64,000 nt of DNA, taken from NCBI GenBank assembly GCA_963576725.1, contig OY755241.1, positions 60,137,071 through 60,201,070 of the forward strand. Direction: 5' to 3'. Positions 1 through 9,540 of this stretch are shown here, in pieces. Origin of the DNA: Azorinus chamasolen. Lineage: Eukaryota > Mollusca > Bivalvia > Cardiida > Solecurtidae. The notes beneath the pieces were generated by a model that was not told the DNA's origin, searched no databases, and saw only the letters and a program-made list of their open reading frames with translations. Position numbers and translations under genes: made by a program. The first letter of the stretch is position 1. Each line of letters opens with the position of its first letter.

Positions 1-229
1 GCTAAATCGTCACCCCGTGTTTTATCATTTTGTAAAGGAATGCAACACTATTTTTTATTTCATTGTCGCGAAAAAGGTAACGCTTGACTTCCACAGACAT
101 TAGACAGCAATTGTATTTGTGAAAATCGGTAGACAGTATTGTAAGGGACTATATGCCGAAAATATGAAGACTATTTGAGGAAAGTTAAATGTGACGGTTT
201 AGCAGTTTTGCTTAGTTGATAGTGACTAA

Positions 230-390
230 ATATCCATAATGAGATATAAAAAACCCACTAGTTTTTGGCTTTAGTGAAATCTGTAGAATCAGAACAATAT
301 GATAGCATAAGCAAACAGAGTATACCGTGATCAGACAACGCCTGTCATCTGACCAGGGTCTACACCATTCGAAAAGATGGGGTGCATAAT
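230..390. mobile_element. palB-type MITE remnant
   Basis: A degenerate palB copy in reverse orientation. The arm GCAAACAGAGTA at 311-322 and a decayed hairpin GATCAGAC...GTCTACAC are recognisable, preceded by the usual AT-rich palB flank. No intact termini are visible. The rest of 1-470 shows nothing I can assign. Confidence 0.5.
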
Positions 391-498
391 CTGGCGAGCG
401 ATAAGTTTAAACTTCTGCACTTAGAGCAATTGTCGTCTGCAAATAGTGTCGTCTGCTTCAATTCTAAATGCACATTAAGTTCCATACCATTTTTTCTT

Positions 499-539
499 TA
501 AACACCCCCCCCCCCACACACACACACACACACACACAA
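499..539. repeat. poly-C / (CA)n microsatellite
   Basis: A run of about 13 C is followed by about 12 CA dinucleotides. Simple sequence only; reading frames through it are not genes. Confidence 0.9.
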
Positions 540-544
540 AACAG

Positions 545-655
545 TGTCAAAGTGACAAACAGTTTGACTCCTGATGAGACGCCGAGTTACTCGGCGTCTC
601 ATCTGGATCCAAACAGTTTACAAAGGTTATCACATAAAGTCGCAAGTAGAGTGGT
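545..655. mobile_element. palA MITE core
   Basis: The hairpin with GATGAGACGCCGAG / CTCGGCGTCTCATC is clear, with the arm sequence GACAAACAGTTTG. The outer TTAACTCTTTCG termini are missing, so this is a truncated palA copy. Sequence 656-953 holds nothing I recognise. Confidence 0.6.
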
Positions 656-953
656 GAAGATTGCATGTTCACGCACTGTCATCAATACTATCACTGAGCT
701 ATCTAACATTACTATTTGTCTCGCTGACTTACATAAAGTCAGTCGATACGATACCACATGCTATTTGTCTCGCTGATTAAGATACAGTAATACATTAGTC
801 GACTTTATCTGTTCTTTGAATACCAAATTAAGTCTTGGACTGACCAGTCCGCATTTGTTTACAATCTATTTCCATTAACGGATTTTCTCGTCATTGCTTT
901 ACCAGAGTGCTACCAATATCATAACCCAGTGAACATGTGAACCATCTGCTATA

Positions 954-1203
954 TTAACCCTTCTCTTGCTGAATTTTAAAATACATGTCTCCTTCTTTAC
1001 CCACGCCCTGTTGTATAATTACATATATCTTCACTGTGTACACGTATTTCGCTGTGCAATCACTGCTGTGGGGTGCATTGGTTGCACAATCAACTTGTAA
1101 ATAGTGCAGACCCTGATGAGACAGCTCCTGCAGGAGCTGTCTCATCTGACTCTTCACTATTTACAGGTATGTATATTGACGTGAATAGCAAGCGAAGGGT
1201 TAA
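954..1203. mobile_element. palE MITE, full length
   Basis: A 250-bp element beginning TTAACCCTTCTCTTGCT and ending AGCAAGCGAAGGGTTAA, so the terminal inverted repeat lies inside TTAA at both ends. The internal hairpin is centred on AGCTCCTGCAGGAGCT near 1130 with GATGAGAC arms. One arm-pair position is a T·T mismatch. It has no coding capacity. TTAA use resembles piggyBac-type targeting, which is inference. Confidence 0.75.
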
Positions 1204-1715
1204 TATGTATGTAAGAACTAACAAGCAAGGTATTACGCAAGCGTAAAATGGCTGCGTAAAACATGTTTAAGCAGGATAGAAAATAAAACAGAGAGCAATA
1301 TTATTTAGTAATTTTGATTAAGAGAGATACATGGGAAATTTGAAATGATTGCAGAATGAGGAAAATGATTTAATAAGATAGCATTTTGCTGAAAACGATA
1401 TTTCCAACACTTAAAGAAGTACATAGTTCTCATGTGGTGTTCCAGGCACCGATCAGACCTTTTGACCGTCAATTTGAAAGGAAAGGCGTAAGTTTGAAAC
1501 GTCTTTTAAAGTGAATAGCTGCGATGAAAGGAATCTTTTCTTATTTCTAACGTGAAACGTTTCTGTTTATATGCATTTTTATAAGAAACGGTATGCGAGG
1601 GTATACAAAGTTCTGACGTAAAACGATCAACTGACCTCTGTAATAAGCAACTGTTCCTCTAAACATGTATGAGTTTTGTCCAAGCTGCTATTGCTTTGGG
1701 TTTTAGTATTCATAA
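1204..1715. other. unassigned spacer
   Basis: AT-rich sequence with no recognisable element, RNA or convincing reading frame. Confidence 0.5.
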
Positions 1716-1800
1716 TAACCTATGCAAACAGTTTGGATCCAGATGAGACGCCGAGTGACTTGGCACCTCACCAGGGTCCAAATTGTTTGTCACTCTGACA
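1716..1800. mobile_element. palA MITE core
   Basis: A truncated palA hairpin (ATGCAAACAGTTTGGATCC ... ATTGTTTGTCAC) with a mutated right arm (GGCACCTCACC). No termini. Sequence 1801-2094 shows nothing else. Confidence 0.6.
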
Positions 1801-2094
1801 TTTGTTTGTGCAAATGACCCGCATATTACCTGCATATTGTTAACAACACATCAAATAGTTCTTAGGCATTAGTGAGGCTAAGTGAGCACAGTGAAAAATA
1901 TTGCAGCTGTATTGTTCTGGAGTGTATATATATAAAAACTAATATCTCAGTAAATCATGGTCATTTTGAAATTCTGTAAAAGAGTGGCTGCGGCTTTTTC
2001 AGGGTTGAAACGGTTTGCCGCACCATTACGTTACTGAGGGAACTTAAAGCAGAAGACAGTGTGTACAGATGAACATTATTTGGCGCCAAAATAA

Positions 2095-2306
2095 TTAACT
2101 CTTTCGCTGCCAAATTTTGTCGCCTGCAAAACTTTGTCGTCTGCTACATTTTTCCATTTTTATTCTCCTCATTTTGGTTTCAAGAAACAGTCACTGTAAC
2201 AAACATGTTGGATCCTGATGAGACGCCGAGTTACTTGGCATCTCATCTGGATCCAAACTGTTTGCAGAGGTAATGACAGATGCGACATTGACAGCAAAAG
2301 AGTTAA
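2095..2306. mobile_element. palA MITE, full length
   Basis: A 212-bp element from TTAACTCTTTCGCTGCC to CAGCAAAAGAGTTAA. The long flank carries TTTTGTCGCCTGC and TTTGTCGTCTGC direct motifs, followed by the hairpin GGATCCTGATGAGACGCCG / TCTCATCTGGATCC and a short flank. TTAA is present at both ends. Confidence 0.78.
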
Positions 2307-2504
2307 TACTAAGTGAATATTTGGCGGCGGCGGGCTGTTTCAATATCCTGTGTCTGTGTTTAAGGAAACGTTCTCTCTTTTTGTCGATTATAAGATATCA
2401 ATGTGTCTGAAAATATCAGATCAAGTAACAAATAAATAGAGAATTAGATTGACATCAATTTGTATAGAGGTAACGGAAACACATCCATTAATGGATAATG
2501 GAAG

Positions 2505-2745
2505 ATAATTATTAGGAGCTTTCTGCATGACTTTCACCCTGTATTAAGCTCCTAGAGGAGCTTTCTGTGTGACTTTCACCCTGCATTAAGCTCCTAGAAG
2601 AGCTTTCTGTATGGCTTCACCCTGCATTAAGCTCCTAGAGGAGCTTTCTGCGTGACTTTCACCCTGCATTAAGCTGCTACCTGTCACAAAGACCGATACT
2701 TGTACTAAATTTAATGTCCGGTTTAGAGGGGTTCTACCTTATACA
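2505..2745. mobile_element. palD-derived MITE with internal tandem repeats
   Basis: A 42-43-bp palindromic unit, AGCTCCTAGAGGAGCTTTC plus GACTTTCACCCTGCATTA, is repeated about four times at 2515-2680. The right side ends in the palD terminal sequence CGGTTTAGAGGGGTTCTACC. The hairpin apex appears to have amplified into a tandem array within one palD copy. Confidence 0.65.
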
Positions 2746-3029
2746 CAATACTGTTTGTTGCTGATCACTTATGCAAAGTTTGATGCGGTCAACAGTGCTT
2801 TCACTGTATGGAAGGGCAATAACTCTGCCAAAATCCGAGAAATGTGCCAACGATATGTACAACTAGGTTTGAAACCTATCTTTAGGCGAAGTTTGATCGA
2901 AATGCGGTCTAAAGTTTAGAGATGAAGCGCAGACTTTCGCGTGCTTAAGTATAAATGTGATAAATCTGCCCAAATCATCCAAGCGGAAATGGATGTTTGA
3001 ACGTAATGGTGTTTTTCAAATCATGTCTG

Positions 3030-3152
3030 CGTACTGACACCAAAGTGCGTTTATCGCATCGAACTTTGGTGTCCGACACTAAAGTGTGTTTGACTGCCTG
3101 GTGTGTCTGAAATACTATGCGGACACCAAAGTGCGTTGGACACCAAGATGCG
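3030..3152. repeat. short interspersed motif CACCAAAGTGCG
   Basis: Four degenerate copies of GACACCAAAGTGCG, one inverted, are clustered within about 120 bp. They may be remains of another palindromic element. The rest of 2746-3170 is unassigned. Confidence 0.4.
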
Positions 3153-3174
3153 GCTTCACATAGGACGAGAAAAA

Positions 3175-3419
3175 TTAGCCCTTTCCTCCATGAATTTTCA
3201 TACAAGAAATAATGACGTCATGTATATTAATTAGATTAATTTGTTATAATACCACATGGACACAGGATTGATTGGCAATAGCAGAAACTGTTGAATCATA
3301 TCTACATTATGTCAAAGGCAAACAGAGCAGACCCTGATCAGACAGCATAGGAACCTCTGATCTGGGTCTAATCTATTTGCAGAGGCGTAGAAAGGCGTAT
3401 TTATGGAGTATAGTGTTAA
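3175..3419. mobile_element. palB MITE
   Basis: Reverse-oriented palB. It starts TTAGCCCTTTCCTCCATG (a mutated TTAA), passes the AATAATGACGTCATG motif, and has the hairpin AGACCCTGATCAGAC / TCTGATCTGGGTC and the end ATTTATGGAGTATAGTGTTAA. The TGACGTCA palindrome near 3211 recurs in many palB copies and matches an ATF/CREB core; this may be coincidental. Confidence 0.7.
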
Positions 3420-3619
3420 ATTGCTGACCCGTTTTAAATTACAATCACTATAAAAGGCGTTTCAATAATGACAAAAGTCTAAAAAAAAAACCCACCCATA
3501 TTTACATGCGCAAACGTCCAATATCTCGAACTTCATTGAACCATACAAATTACTTCGAGATAACAGAAGTTCGAGTCATCTGATTTCTAATATGAAAAAT
3601 GTCCCAAGTTCGCTGCTTA

Positions 3620-3700
3620 ATGAAGACCTAAAGTAATGCTGAGGGCTCCTGTAGGAACTTTCGGCATTACTTTCGATCTGCATAAAGCTATGTAGGAGCA
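3620..3700. mobile_element. palD hairpin fragment
   Basis: Only the palD centre remains: AAAGTAATGCTGAGGGCTCC / GGAACTTTCGGCATTACTTT followed by CTGCATAAAGC. Confidence 0.55.
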
Positions 3701-3864
3701 CAATTGTCTCGGAGCACATTTGTCTCACGAGATGTGACCCATGTGCTCGGAAACATTCATATTTGCGATAAATTGGAAATGAGACAGATGTGTTCGACAC
3801 ACTAAAGGAAGGACACTCGAAGCACATTTATCTCACATTCTATCAAAGCCTACTAATATTCTAC

Positions 3865-3990
3865 TTAACCCGTTCCCTCACATACACGTGTTTCATGCAT
3901 CTGCAAGCAGAGTAGACCCAGATCAGACGCCTCCTATAGGAGCCGTCTAAGGGTCTGCTCGTTTTGCAAATTATGGAATTAGATAGATCT
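3865..3990. mobile_element. palB MITE, right side lost to satellite
   Basis: TTAACCCGTTCCCTCACAT starts the copy. The hairpin with CTCCTATAGGAG follows at about 3930, and the right flank is lost where the 114-bp satellite begins. Confidence 0.6.
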
Positions 3991-4018
3991 GTGGGCTGCC
4001 GAAGGCTGAGGGAAAATG

Positions 4019-5175
4019 ACTGACTTCATCCAACTTTTCCGGTTGCGGATGTTTTCTCGGGGCTGTCGAATTTTTGGCCGCATATTTTTCTGAAGTCCGT
4101 GCTTTTGTCGAACCTATGGCTTAGGGAAAAACACGGACTTCATCCAACTTTTTCGGCTGCGGATTTTTTCTCGGGGCTGTCGAATTTTTGGCCGCATATT
4201 TTTTTGAAGTCCATGTTTTTGTCGGACCTATGGCTAAGGGAAACACACGGACTTCATCCAACTTTTCCGGCTGCGGATTTTTTCTCGGGGCTGCCGAATT
4301 TTTGGCCGCATATGTTTTTGAAGTCCATGTTTTTGTCGGACCTATGGTTAAGGGAAACACACGGACTTCATCCAACTTTTCCGGCTGCGGATTTTTTCTC
4401 GGGGCTGCCGAATTTTTGGCCGCATATTTTTTTGAAGTCCATGTTTTTGTCGGACCTATGGTTAAGGAAAACACACGAAATTCATCAAACTTTTCAGGTT
4501 GCAAATTTTTTCTCGGGGCTGCAGAATTTCTTAAGTCCATGTTTTTGTCGGACTTCATCCGTGCTTTTGTCGAACCTATGCCTAAGGGTAAAACACGGAA
4601 TTCATCCAATTTTTCTGGTTGCGGATTTTTTCTCGGGGCTGCCGAATTTTGGCCGTATATTTTTCTGAAGTCCGTGTTTTTGTCGGACTCATGCCTAAGG
4701 GAAAAACACGGACTTCATCCAACTTTTCCAGTTGCGGATTTTTTTCTCGGGGCTGCCGAAGTTTTGGCCGCCCTATATGTCTGAAGTCCGTGCTTTTGTC
4801 GAACCTATGCCTAAGGGTAAAACAGGGACTTCATCAAACTTTTCTGGTTGCGGATTTTTTCTCGGGGCTGCCGAATATTTGGCCGCATATTTTTCTGAAG
4901 TCCGTGTTTTTGTCGGACCCATGCCTAAGGGAAAAACACGGACTTCATCAAACTTTTCCGGTTGCGGATTTTTTCTCGGGGATGCTGAATTTTTTGGCCG
5001 CCCTATATATCTGAAGTCCGTGCTTTTGTCGAACCTATGGCTAAGGGAAAAACACGGACTTCACCCAACTATTCCGGCTGCGGATGTTTTCTCGGGGCTG
5101 TCGAATTTTTGGCCGCCCTATATGTCTGAAGTCCGTGCTTTTGTCGAACATATGGCTAAGGGAAAAAACACGGAG
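4019..5175. repeat. 114-bp satellite array, about 10 monomers
   Basis: Ten occurrences of the landmark CSGYTGCGGAT-like block are spaced 113-120 bp apart, starting near 4040, 4154, 4268, 4382, 4496, 4616, 4729, 4845, 4959 and 5075. Because 114 is divisible by three and the monomer has few stops, long open frames run on both strands; these are artefacts. Each monomer holds a 15-bp inverted repeat (GAAGTCCGTGTTTTT / AAAAACACGGACTTC), so the array is a string of hairpins. Two monomer subtypes (TCGGACC versus TCGAACC) partly alternate. Confidence 0.92.
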
Positions 5176-5505
5176 TGTCAAATGATTGGATACTGATGAG
5201 ACGCCGAATTGATCGATGCTTAACCCTTCGCTTGCTGTTCACGTCAATACACCTACCTGTAAATAGTGAAGACCCTGATGAGACAGCTCCTGCAGGAGCT
5301 ATCTCATCAGGGTCTGCACTACTTACAAATTGATAGTGCAACTAGTGCACTCCACAGCAGTGATTGCACAGAGAAATAATTGTAGACGGTGAAGATATAT
5401 GTAATTATACAACAGGACATGGCTAAAGAAGAAGAAATGTATTTTAAAATTCAGCAAGAGAAGGGTTAATCTGGATCTAATCTGTTTGCAAACTTTATGC
5501 GAGTC
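5165..5505. mobile_element. palA MITE interrupted by palE
   Basis: The left half-hairpin (GATGAGACGCCGAATTG, to about 5219) and right half (TCTGGATCTAATCTGTTTGC, from 5469) flank the palE copy. Together they make one palA hairpin whose apex was the insertion site. Confidence 0.7.
5220..5468. mobile_element. palE MITE nested in palA
   Basis: Full-length palE in the opposite orientation to the copy at 954. It begins TTAACCCTTCGCTTGCT and ends AAGAGAAGGGTTAA. The internal hairpin carries AGCTCCTGCAGGAGCT. TTAA is duplicated at the palA apex, which supports TTAA as target site. Confidence 0.78.
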
Positions 5506-5524
5506 AAATGGCGGTCTGTGGCAT

Positions 5525-5761
5525 ACCTCTTTACTCCATAAATACGCATTTCTACACATTTGAAAACATACTAGACTCAGATCAGACGCCTCCTGATCAG
5601 GGTCTGCTCTGTTGGCCTGTGGAAAAATCTAGATCCGATTCTGCAGTTTCTGTTTGAGCAACTATTTCATGAGTCAATATGTTATTTAAAAAAAATAATA
5701 TTCGAATTAATATTCATGACGTCATCATTTGTTTCATGAATATCCATGGAGTAAAGGGTTA
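5525..5761. mobile_element. palB MITE
   Basis: It starts CTCTTTACTCCATAAATACG. A shortened hairpin follows (GATCAGACGCCTCCTGATCAG), then the AT-rich flank with TTCATGACGTCATC, ending CATGGAGTAAAGGGTTA. Confidence 0.7.
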
Positions 5762-5861
5762 TGGCTGAACCCTTAGTCTGCTATAAAAATGAAATCTGCT
5801 TAAACTATTTGTTTCAGTTTCCATCCGGTTCGTTCGAGTTTCGTGAAACTATTTACGGAGT

Positions 5862-5968
5862 GTCAAACAGCTTGAATCCAGATGACACACCGAGTTACTC
5901 GGTGTCTCATCTGGATCCAAGCTGTTTGCAAAATTCAGGTAAGTCGCGTTCGGCAGGCAAAGGGTGAA
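5862..5968. mobile_element. palA hairpin core
   Basis: An almost perfect hairpin, GATGACACACCGAG / CTCGGTGTCTCATC. Left G-to-C and right changes preserve most pairing. The end TCGGCAGGCAAAGGGTGAA is a decayed right terminus. Confidence 0.6.
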
Positions 5969-6118
5969 TACAAATATTTTCACCTGTGCTTTTCATTGTG
6001 TCATGTTATAAATCTTGGGTGACAAACAATGCTCGCCAATACCCTTCATAATGGATACAAACACGTTTGTTTATGAGCCAACAGGGAATATATTTATGAA
6101 GAGTCTGTAGCAATTGAA

Positions 6119-6317
6119 TTAACCCTTTCGCTGCCAATATCGCATCTGTGATTACCTATGCAAACATTTTGGATCCAGATGAGACGCCGAGTAACTCGGC
6201 GTCTCGTCAGGATTCAAAACTGTTTGTTACTGTGAGTGTTTCTTGAAACAAAAATGAAGAAAATTGTAGCAGACGACAAAGTTTGCAGACGACAAAACTT
6301 GATAGCGAAAAAGATAA
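6119..6317. mobile_element. palA MITE, full length
   Basis: Starts TTAACCCTTTCGCTGCC. The short flank is followed by the hairpin GGATCCAGATGAGACGCCG / CGGCGTCTCGTCAGGATTC with an A·A mismatch. The long flank carries the two GCAGACGACAAA motifs. The end is a decayed GCGAAAAAGATAA. Confidence 0.75.
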
Positions 6318-6354
6318 ACATTTGAATGCAGGAACAATAATACCGAATACTAAC

Positions 6355-6428
6355 ACCTGCAAACAGTGTAGACCCTGATCAGAGGACTCCTAAGGGAGCC
6401 CTCTGATCAGGGTCTACACTGTTTGCAT
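6355..6428. repeat. stand-alone hairpin cassette
   Basis: GCAAACAGTGTAGACCC ... GGGTCTACACTGTTTGC forms a stem of about 30 bp with apex GGACTCCTAAGGGAGCC. It is the palB/palG hairpin without recognisable TTAA termini. Confidence 0.65.
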
Positions 6429-6559
6429 TCAGATGTTTTTCTGGTAAAATTAAGCCTTTTATACTGACTGGAAGCTATAGTTAAAAGCGTACAATTCCCT
6501 CTGAACATTTACCATTAAAAGAATTAAAATCACCAGAGATAATCTAAGCTGCCTGCTAA

Positions 6560-6860
6560 TCCAGTCTTGGATGACATTGACAAACTGCTTGAATGGAGAT
6601 GAGACGACGTTTAACCCTTTCCCTTATATTGACGACTTTTGACGACTCTGTACAAGACACTTTGTGAAACCATTGTGATAAATAGAGCATTTGCTCCTAT
6701 AGGAGCAAATGCTCTATTTATCACAATGGTTTCAAACTACAAAAGTTTCCTTTCCTCTAGTTAATGCTCCTTTTCGGTAGATTTATCCAAAGAGGTTGTA
6801 TCTAAAAATAGCCTATGAGGTAATGGGTTAACTTGTCTCATCTTGAACAAAGACGTTTAT
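6560..6860. mobile_element. palA remnant split by palC
   Basis: Left arm GACAAACTGCTTGAATGG with GATGAGACGACG (to 6610) and right arm TTGTCTCATCTTGAACAAAG (from 6832) are halves of one palA hairpin. The palC copy sits at a TTAA in the apex. Confidence 0.65.
6611..6831. mobile_element. palC MITE, full length
   Basis: A 221-bp element from TTAACCCTTTCCCTTATATT to TGAGGTAATGGGTTAA. The hairpin has arms of about 32 bp (GAAACCATTGTGATAAATAG ...) with apex TGCTCCTATAGGAGCA. Long-flank landmark: AGTTAATGCTCCTTTTCGG. Confidence 0.8.
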
Positions 6861-6864
6861 TACA

Positions 6865-7061
6865 CAGTAGCACATGTCTTAACCGGTCATTCATTTATTG
6901 TACAAAGGAGTTTTGAAAGCAGGCGTATGCTTAATGCAGGACAAGTTATACAGAAAGCTCCTATAAGAGCTTTCCGCATTACATTTGACCTGCATTAAGC
7001 TACCACCTGCTTTACAGAACCACAAGTAGACCTCTTCTTGATGGCAAACAGGATTATACTG
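6865..7061. mobile_element. palD MITE
   Basis: Starts CAGTAGCACATGTCTTAACC. It passes GCTTAATGCAGGACAAGT and the hairpin AAAGCTCCTATAAGAGCTTT, then CTGCATTAAGC and the end GGATTATACTG before TA. Confidence 0.7.
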
Positions 7062-7070
7062 TATTCTATT

Positions 7071-7283
7071 TTAACCCTTCGCTTGCTATTCACGTCAATA
7101 TACCTACCTGTAACAGTAACTACATGTATTTACAAGTTGATTGTGCAACCGGTGCACTCCACAGCAGAGATTGCACAGCGAAATACTTGTACATGTACAC
7201 AGTGAAGATATATGTAATTATACAACAGGGCATGTGTAAAGAAGGAGAAATGTTTTTTTAAAATTCAGCAAGAGAAGGGTTAA
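7071..7283. mobile_element. palE MITE lacking its hairpin
   Basis: TTAACCCTTCGCTTGCT to AAGAGAAGGGTTAA. Both flanks match the other palE copies, but the hairpin centre is deleted: CTGTAACAGTAACTACATG joins directly to TTTACAAGTTGATTG. It is a natural hairpin-minus allele of the family. Confidence 0.75.
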
Positions 7284-7376
7284 CATTTGCAAGTTTTCGT
7301 ACACTTTGTCAGCAACACTTTCCTTCCTTGTATTCTCGAACACAGTGTCAAATTATAGTGTTACACTTAACCCTCT

Positions 7377-7611
7377 ATTCCATAAATACGCATTTTAAGC
7401 TTTTGCAAACAATGAAGACCATGTTCTGACGGCACCTAATGGAGACGTGTGACCAGGGTATACTCTATTTGCTTATGAAATAATATAGATCTGATTCTAC
7501 TGTGTTCGCCATGACCAAAAACTCACGTGTTCCTATGTCAATAAAAATCATATAATTATTTTTCTTGGTGTCATTATTGCTTACATAAAAATTTATGGAG
7601 TGAATGGTTAA
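7377..7611. mobile_element. palB MITE, full length
   Basis: TTAACCCTCTATTCCATAAA to TTATGGAGTGAATGGTTAA, with a strongly decayed hairpin apex. Confidence 0.7.
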
Positions 7612-7862
7612 TCCTTTACATGTCAAGGGCTTGGTGCAACACTATTGTAACTCCTTCACTTTGTGAAGGAGTTACAATAGTTTTGCACCAAACCCTCGAT
7701 GTGCAATATTCATGTAGGAAATAATGACGTCATGTATATTTATTTAAAGCATTTTTATGATGTAAATTTTTCAAGAGATGTTTTTTTGGTCTGACAAAGA
7801 CTGTAGAAGCAGATCTATATCATGACATGAGCAAACAGAGCAGACTTGGCGAAGTTATATTG
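7608..7862. mobile_element. palB remnant carrying a nested foldback
   Basis: TTAATCCTTTACATG begins a reverse-oriented palB. The palB landmark AATAATGACGTCATG resumes after a 70-bp near-perfect foldback at 7627-7696 (GGGCTTGGTGCAACACTATT / mirrored). The copy is cut off after GCAAACAGAGCAGACTTGGC. Confidence 0.6.
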
Positions 7863-7946
7863 GATTGTCCATATGTCAGATATGTCTTGGTAGATAAGTA
7901 TAAACGCAATACATGATTGTAAATCATTAATGTCGCCTGTCACGTA

Positions 7947-8385
7947 CAGGGTGTCCCAAAAACCGGAACCCAGGATTAAGATATGCAAGTTATCCCATTT
8001 CTGTCAATATTGCTAACTTAAATTAAATGTATAAACGTGTAGCTTAGTAGAGTCAACAATTTGTCATATATTGTCTAAATTATGTCTAAACACATTCATT
8101 TGTTTTTAAGATATCACAATTTAAACGGAAGCATCCCAAACTCCGTTTTTAACTTGATATAGACATGGACTATGCAATGTACGCATATCGTGTTAAAACA
8201 GATTTTAGGTGAATTCATTAAAATACTCATATCTTTAAAACCAATGCATATTTTTAAGAGGAATTTGGCAGAAATATGCACAAATGACATATCTACAAAC
8301 TTAAATATTTATATTTTAAAATGTCCGCTTACATTGGTTAAAATACACATTTGATCCAGGGTTCCATTCTTTTTGGGACACCCTG
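7947..8385. mobile_element. Mariner-like non-autonomous element
   Basis: A 439-bp element with terminal inverted repeats of about 24 bp beginning CAGGGTGTCCCAAAAA and flanked by TA on both sides. TIRs of this form with TA duplication are typical of Tc1/mariner elements. The interior is AT-rich with no transposase-like frame. The TIRs are well conserved, which suggests recent movement. Confidence 0.8.
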
Positions 8386-8420
8386 TAATTATCAAAACAC
8401 TTACTCTAAGCGTTCAGCCA

Positions 8421-8670
8421 TTACCCCTTTCCCTTATGTAAATGCATTTTGACTCATCTGGAAACAGAATAGACCAAGACCAGAGTAAACCCAGATCATA
8501 TAGGAGCCGTCTGATCAGGGTCTGTTTGCTTATTGTGTAATATAGATCTAATTCTACAGCTTCTTCCTGAGCCAAAATGTCATGTGTTCATAAGCCATTA
8601 TAAAAATCATCTTATTAATATTGATGACGGCATTATTTCCTATATGAATATTCATCAGGGAAAGGATTAA
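8421..8670. mobile_element. palB MITE
   Basis: Starts TTACCCCTTTCCCTTATG and ends ATCAGGGAAAGGATTAA. The hairpin left arm is rearranged (GACCAAGACCAGAGTAAACC). Confidence 0.65.
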
Positions 8671-8810
8671 AGGCTACGTGTGTGTAATATGTGTACTGAT
8701 TTATCAATTTCTCGTATTTCTCAACTAAACTCTATCTTGCTGCTTCACTTCTAAACATATTACATTATACTGTTAGTATTTGTCGTATTACTAGATTCCC
8801 TCCATACATC

Positions 8811-9152
8811 AAAACCCTTTACTCCATAAATACGCCATTTATCAGAGTAAACCCAGATCAGACGGCTCAAGTAAGAGTCGTCTGGGTCCATGCTTATAAA
8901 ACTTTTTGTTGAGTCGGAGTTCGTTCTCAATTTTTTGATTGGTCAGATTTGAGCTTGAGAACTCAAATCTGGCCAATCAAAAGCTTGAGAACGAACTCAG
9001 ACTCAACTGCTCGCTTATGAAATAACGTAGATATGATTCTAGTTTTTACATGACTAAAAATCCCTTGTACAAATACGCTTATAAAAATATCTAATTAATA
9101 TTCATGACGTCATTTCTATCTTTATATGAATATTCATGAGGTAAAGGTTTAA
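8811..9152. mobile_element. palB MITE with nested foldback
   Basis: CCCTTTACTCCATAAATACG to TGAGGTAAAGGTTTAA. The copy is split near its apex by a second palindrome at 8888-9006. Confidence 0.65.
8888..9006. repeat. Foldback element (type H), copy 1
   Basis: CCATGCTTATAAAAC then arms GAGTTCGTTCTCAA ... TTGAGAACGAACTC around CAGATTTGAGCTTGAG. It matches 9670-9811 in sequence and is inserted in palB. Arms are near identical. It has no coding capacity. Confidence 0.7.
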
Positions 9153-9311
9153 TATTATACAACAGCTGGACTTTAGATAAACTGCATACTGATATATCAT
9201 GCTTTCTTATTTTTCCGACAACCTCTATCTGTTAGAGGCAATTCTTATGAGTAGCAGCCAGATAGGCTTTGGCGAAGAAATATAGAAAACAATTATACGA
9301 CCTAGATTTCC

Positions 9312-9540
9312 TTAACCCTTTCACGCATGCAATCGCCTTTTCACGCATTTGCAAACAGAGTAGACCCAGCTCAGACGGCTCATATAGGAACCGTTTGATC
9401 AAGGTCTCCTCTGTTTGTTTTTGACCAATAAAATGGATTCTTTAGTTATTGCCAAAGCAAAATAACCCTTTGATACAGTTACATTATAAAAAATATCTAA
9501 GAAATATTCACGATGTCATTATTTCTTACATGAACTATAA
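9312..9540. mobile_element. palB MITE
   Basis: TTAACCCTTTCACGCATGC, hairpin GACCCAGCTCAGACGGCTC, then the AT-rich flank to CTTACATGAACTATAACC, where a second palB begins directly. Confidence 0.6.

Noticed and set aside
3211..3225. TGACGTCA as a host CRE enhancer
   Set aside because: The same octamer recurs at the same place in many palB copies, so it is a family feature here; only the 37276 site, next to a TATA box and exon-like sequence, was kept as a candidate promoter.
4099..5196. Long overlapping open frames on both strands
   Set aside because: They run through the 114-bp satellite; the period is a multiple of three and several frames are open at once, so openness is not evidence of coding.
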